Of a stretch of 7,094 nucleotides of DNA, positions 6,150-7,094 are shown piece by piece. Origin of the DNA: Treponema sp. (GTDB taxonomy: Bacteria > Spirochaetota > Spirochaetia > Treponematales > Breznakiellaceae); assembly GCA_031266095.1 (NCBI GenBank), contig JAISBR010000091.1, forward strand, positions 1-7,094, given 5' to 3'. A model generated the notes under the pieces. It saw only the letters and a program-made list of their open reading frames with translations. It had not been told where the DNA came from and made no database searches. The position numbers and the translations under genes are program-made. The stretch's first letter is position 1. Every line of letters begins with the position of its first letter.

Positions 6150-6189
6150 AAAAAAGGGCCCTCAATTATGGGAGTGAACAAGAGGGCCC
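6150..6189 (-). terminator. Intrinsic terminator of the small RNA
   Basis: On the - strand an 8-bp GC-rich stem GGGCCCTC (6189-6182) and GAGGGCCC (6163-6156), perfectly paired, is followed directly by six T (6155-6150). The 18-base loop (6181-6164) is larger than usual for a terminator. Reading + strand there is no T run, so it acts only on the - strand transcript. Confidence 0.75.
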
Positions 6190-6269
6190 AATAACCCGGC
6201 CATACACCCGGATTATACAGGGTCGAACGCCCGAAGGCAAAACGCCCTACTGTAGATGTTGGCTACAGT
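6150..6269 (-). ncRNA. Candidate small RNA, unknown family
   Basis: About 120-nt transcript predicted on the - strand between an extended -10 promoter and an intrinsic terminator, with no gene downstream that it could lead into. Reading 5' to 3': hairpin 1 CTGTAG/CTACAG with a 7-nt loop CCAACAT (6268-6250); hairpin 2 with AGGG...CCCT outside and GCC-TTCG-GGC at the tip (about 6248-6218); hairpin 3 ATAATCCGG/CCGGGTTAT with an 8-nt loop (6216-6191), whose G-U pair forms only in the - strand RNA; then the terminator stem GGGCCCTC/GAGGGCCC with an unusually large 18-nt loop containing CACTCCC, and a run of six T. Almost the whole transcript is in stems. It does not resemble tmRNA, RNase P RNA, 4.5S RNA or 6S RNA in motifs or size. 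A trans-acting regulator is the simplest guess; function is not known. Confidence 0.6.
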
Positions 6270-6273
6270 TTTA

Positions 6274-6301
6274 ATTATACCATAGTCGAGAAAAAAAGCA
6301 A
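6274..6301 (-). promoter_or_regulatory. Extended -10 promoter for the small RNA
   Basis: On the - strand TGGTATAAT includes a consensus -10 box TATAAT (6279-6274) with the TGn extension. TTGCTT (6301-6296) lies at a 16-base spacing as a moderate -35 box. A start near 6269-6266 would place hairpin 1 at the very 5' end of the RNA. Confidence 0.65.
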
Positions 6302-6372
6302 GCGGCCCCATTGGGGTGGCAGCAATTTTTGAGAACACCCGCCCTACAAAACATCTGCCCTATCCGTGTGGC

Positions 6373-6401
6373 TGTTAAATGCATCAGAAATTCGGTATAG
6401 T
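6373..6401 (+). promoter_or_regulatory. Probable promoter of the M20 peptidase gene
   Basis: TATAGT (6396-6401) is a fair -10 box; the -35 position at 17-base spacing, TGTTAA (6373-6378), is poor. A start near 6408 gives a leader of about 15 bases. It is back to back with the small RNA promoter, about 95 bases away. Confidence 0.4.
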
Positions 6402-6409
6402 GGGAATCC

Positions 6410-6414
6410 AAGGA
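6410..6414 (+). promoter_or_regulatory. Ribosome binding site of the M20 gene
   Basis: AAGGA, 8 bases before the ATG at 6423. It fixes this start; no other in-frame start lies between it and the conserved N-terminal region. Confidence 0.65.
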
Positions 6415-6422
6415 CGGGTGTC

Positions 6423-7094
6423 ATGGATAACATTGAGCGTTTTATTGAAGCAGGTGAATCTCTTGCGGTGGAGTTGGAATCTGAACTTACAAAACGGCCT
6501 GCCATAGCCCCGGAAGCGGGCGGGGCGGGGGAATTGGATAAATGTGAATTCCTGGAGGGCTGGCTCAGGGCCTGCGGGCTCACCCGGCTGGAGCGTCATG
6601 ACGCCCCGGATGAGCGGGCCAAGGGCGGGCTGCGGCCCAACCTGGTGGCCACGATACCGGGTAAATCGGATGCCGGGCGGCTGTGGATTATGAGCCACCT
6701 GGACGTGGTGCCCCCTGGAGAAGCGGCGCTCTGGGAGACCGATCCCTGGACCGTGGTCCGCAGGGATGCCGGACCTTTGGGACCCAGGCTCATAGGCCGG
6801 GGGGTAGAGGACAATCAGCAGGGACTCGTCTCCTCGGTGATAGCGGCTCTGGCCCTGGTTAAGGAAAATGCCGTTCCGTCCCATACGGTAAAGCTACTTT
6901 TCGCGGCGGACGAGGAGGTGGGGAGCGCTTACGGTATCATCTGGCTCATCAAGAACCGCGATCTCTTCAGGCAGGACGATATGGTCCTTATCCCCGACGG
7001 CGGGGACCCTAACGGGGAAACAATCGAAATCGCCGAGAAAAACTTGATCTGGGTGCGGTTCGTTACCAGGGGACGACAGGCCCACGGGTCCCGG
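6423..7094 (+). CDS. M20-family metallopeptidase/deacylase, 3' truncated by window
   Basis: The first 224 residues of a zinc-dependent hydrolase of the M20 (ArgE/DapE/CPG2) family, which removes acyl groups or cleaves dipeptides in the cytoplasm. Visible catalytic features are SHLDVVPPG with metal-binding His92 and Asp94, GRGVEDNQQG with bridging Asp130, ADEEVGS with general-base Glu164 and metal-binding Glu165, PDGG with metal-binding Asp192, and RGRQAHGS with His221, the conserved lid-domain histidine near the active site of the partner subunit. There is no signal peptide. The last metal-binding histidine and the C-terminal half lie beyond the window; full-length members are about 370-450 residues. 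The sequence does not tell which substrate is used (succinyl-diaminopimelate, acetylornithine, a dipeptide or an acyl-amino acid), so no symbol is given. It has its own promoter and ribosome binding site and is not in an operon with galE. Confidence 0.9.
   Translation, partial: MDNIERFIEAGESLAVELESELTKRPAIAPEAGGAGELDKCEFLEGWLRACGLTRLERHDAPDERAKGGLRPNLVATIPGKSDAGRLWIMSHLDVVPPGEAALWETDPWTVVRRDAGPLGPRLIGRGVEDNQQGLVSSVIAALALVKENAVPSHTVKLLFAADEEVGSAYGIIWLIKNRDLFRQDDMVLIPDGGDPNGETIEIAEKNLIWVRFVTRGRQAHGSR

Noticed and set aside
6162..6203. 13-residue open frame within the small RNA (- strand, MAGLLGPLVHSHN)
   Set aside because: No ribosome binding site, it overlaps the paired stems including the terminator, and there is no downstream gene for it to control as a leader peptide.
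6384..6884. 166-codon - strand open frame opposite the M20 gene
   Set aside because: Shadow of the M20 frame, whose catalytic motifs are all in place on the + strand.

Overview
The window fits a diderm bacterium and most resembles a host-associated, Treponema-like spirochaete. The basis is protein character: a lipoprotein with a loose two-cysteine signal region, an outer-membrane barrel coupled to a small exported protein, and a CcdA-TlpA fusion. This placement is an inference from family resemblance; there is no rRNA or other phylogenetic marker here. The DNA is GC-rich in the coding regions and clearly more AT-rich around the promoters near 3480, 4965, 6275 and 6396.

Positions 1-3347 form a cell-envelope block on the + strand. 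It begins with a C20 run at the window edge that lies in frame with a 5'-open lipoprotein gene carrying five NHL-type beta-propeller repeats. A small secreted protein follows (1627-2097) and overlaps by ATGA with a 417-residue outer-membrane beta-barrel (2094-3347). The latter two are almost certainly co-translated.

Positions 3348-5954 carry a second + strand block. A promoter at 3461-3489 drives a fused membrane/thioredoxin protein (CcdA + TlpA/ResA type) that should carry electrons from the cytoplasm to a periplasmic disulfide reductase. After 67 bases comes galE (UDP-glucose 4-epimerase, sugar-nucleotide supply for envelope glycans), whose best start has no visible ribosome binding site and may be leaderless.

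The 468-base gap 5955-6422 is the most unusual part. From the galE stop codon to 6113 lies a hairpin-rich element with 19-bp terminal inverted repeats (16/19 matching) flanked by ATAG on both sides, which looks like a MITE. A degenerate copy of one end sits at 3431-3454. Next, on the - strand, is a self-contained gene-like unit: an extended -10 promoter, about 120 nt with three stem-loops and then an intrinsic terminator, and no ORF downstream. This is a strong candidate for an undescribed small RNA. A promoter and ribosome binding site then lead into an M20 metallopeptidase/deacylase gene that runs off the window end.

The window shows no CRISPR array, tRNA, rRNA, integrase or transposase.
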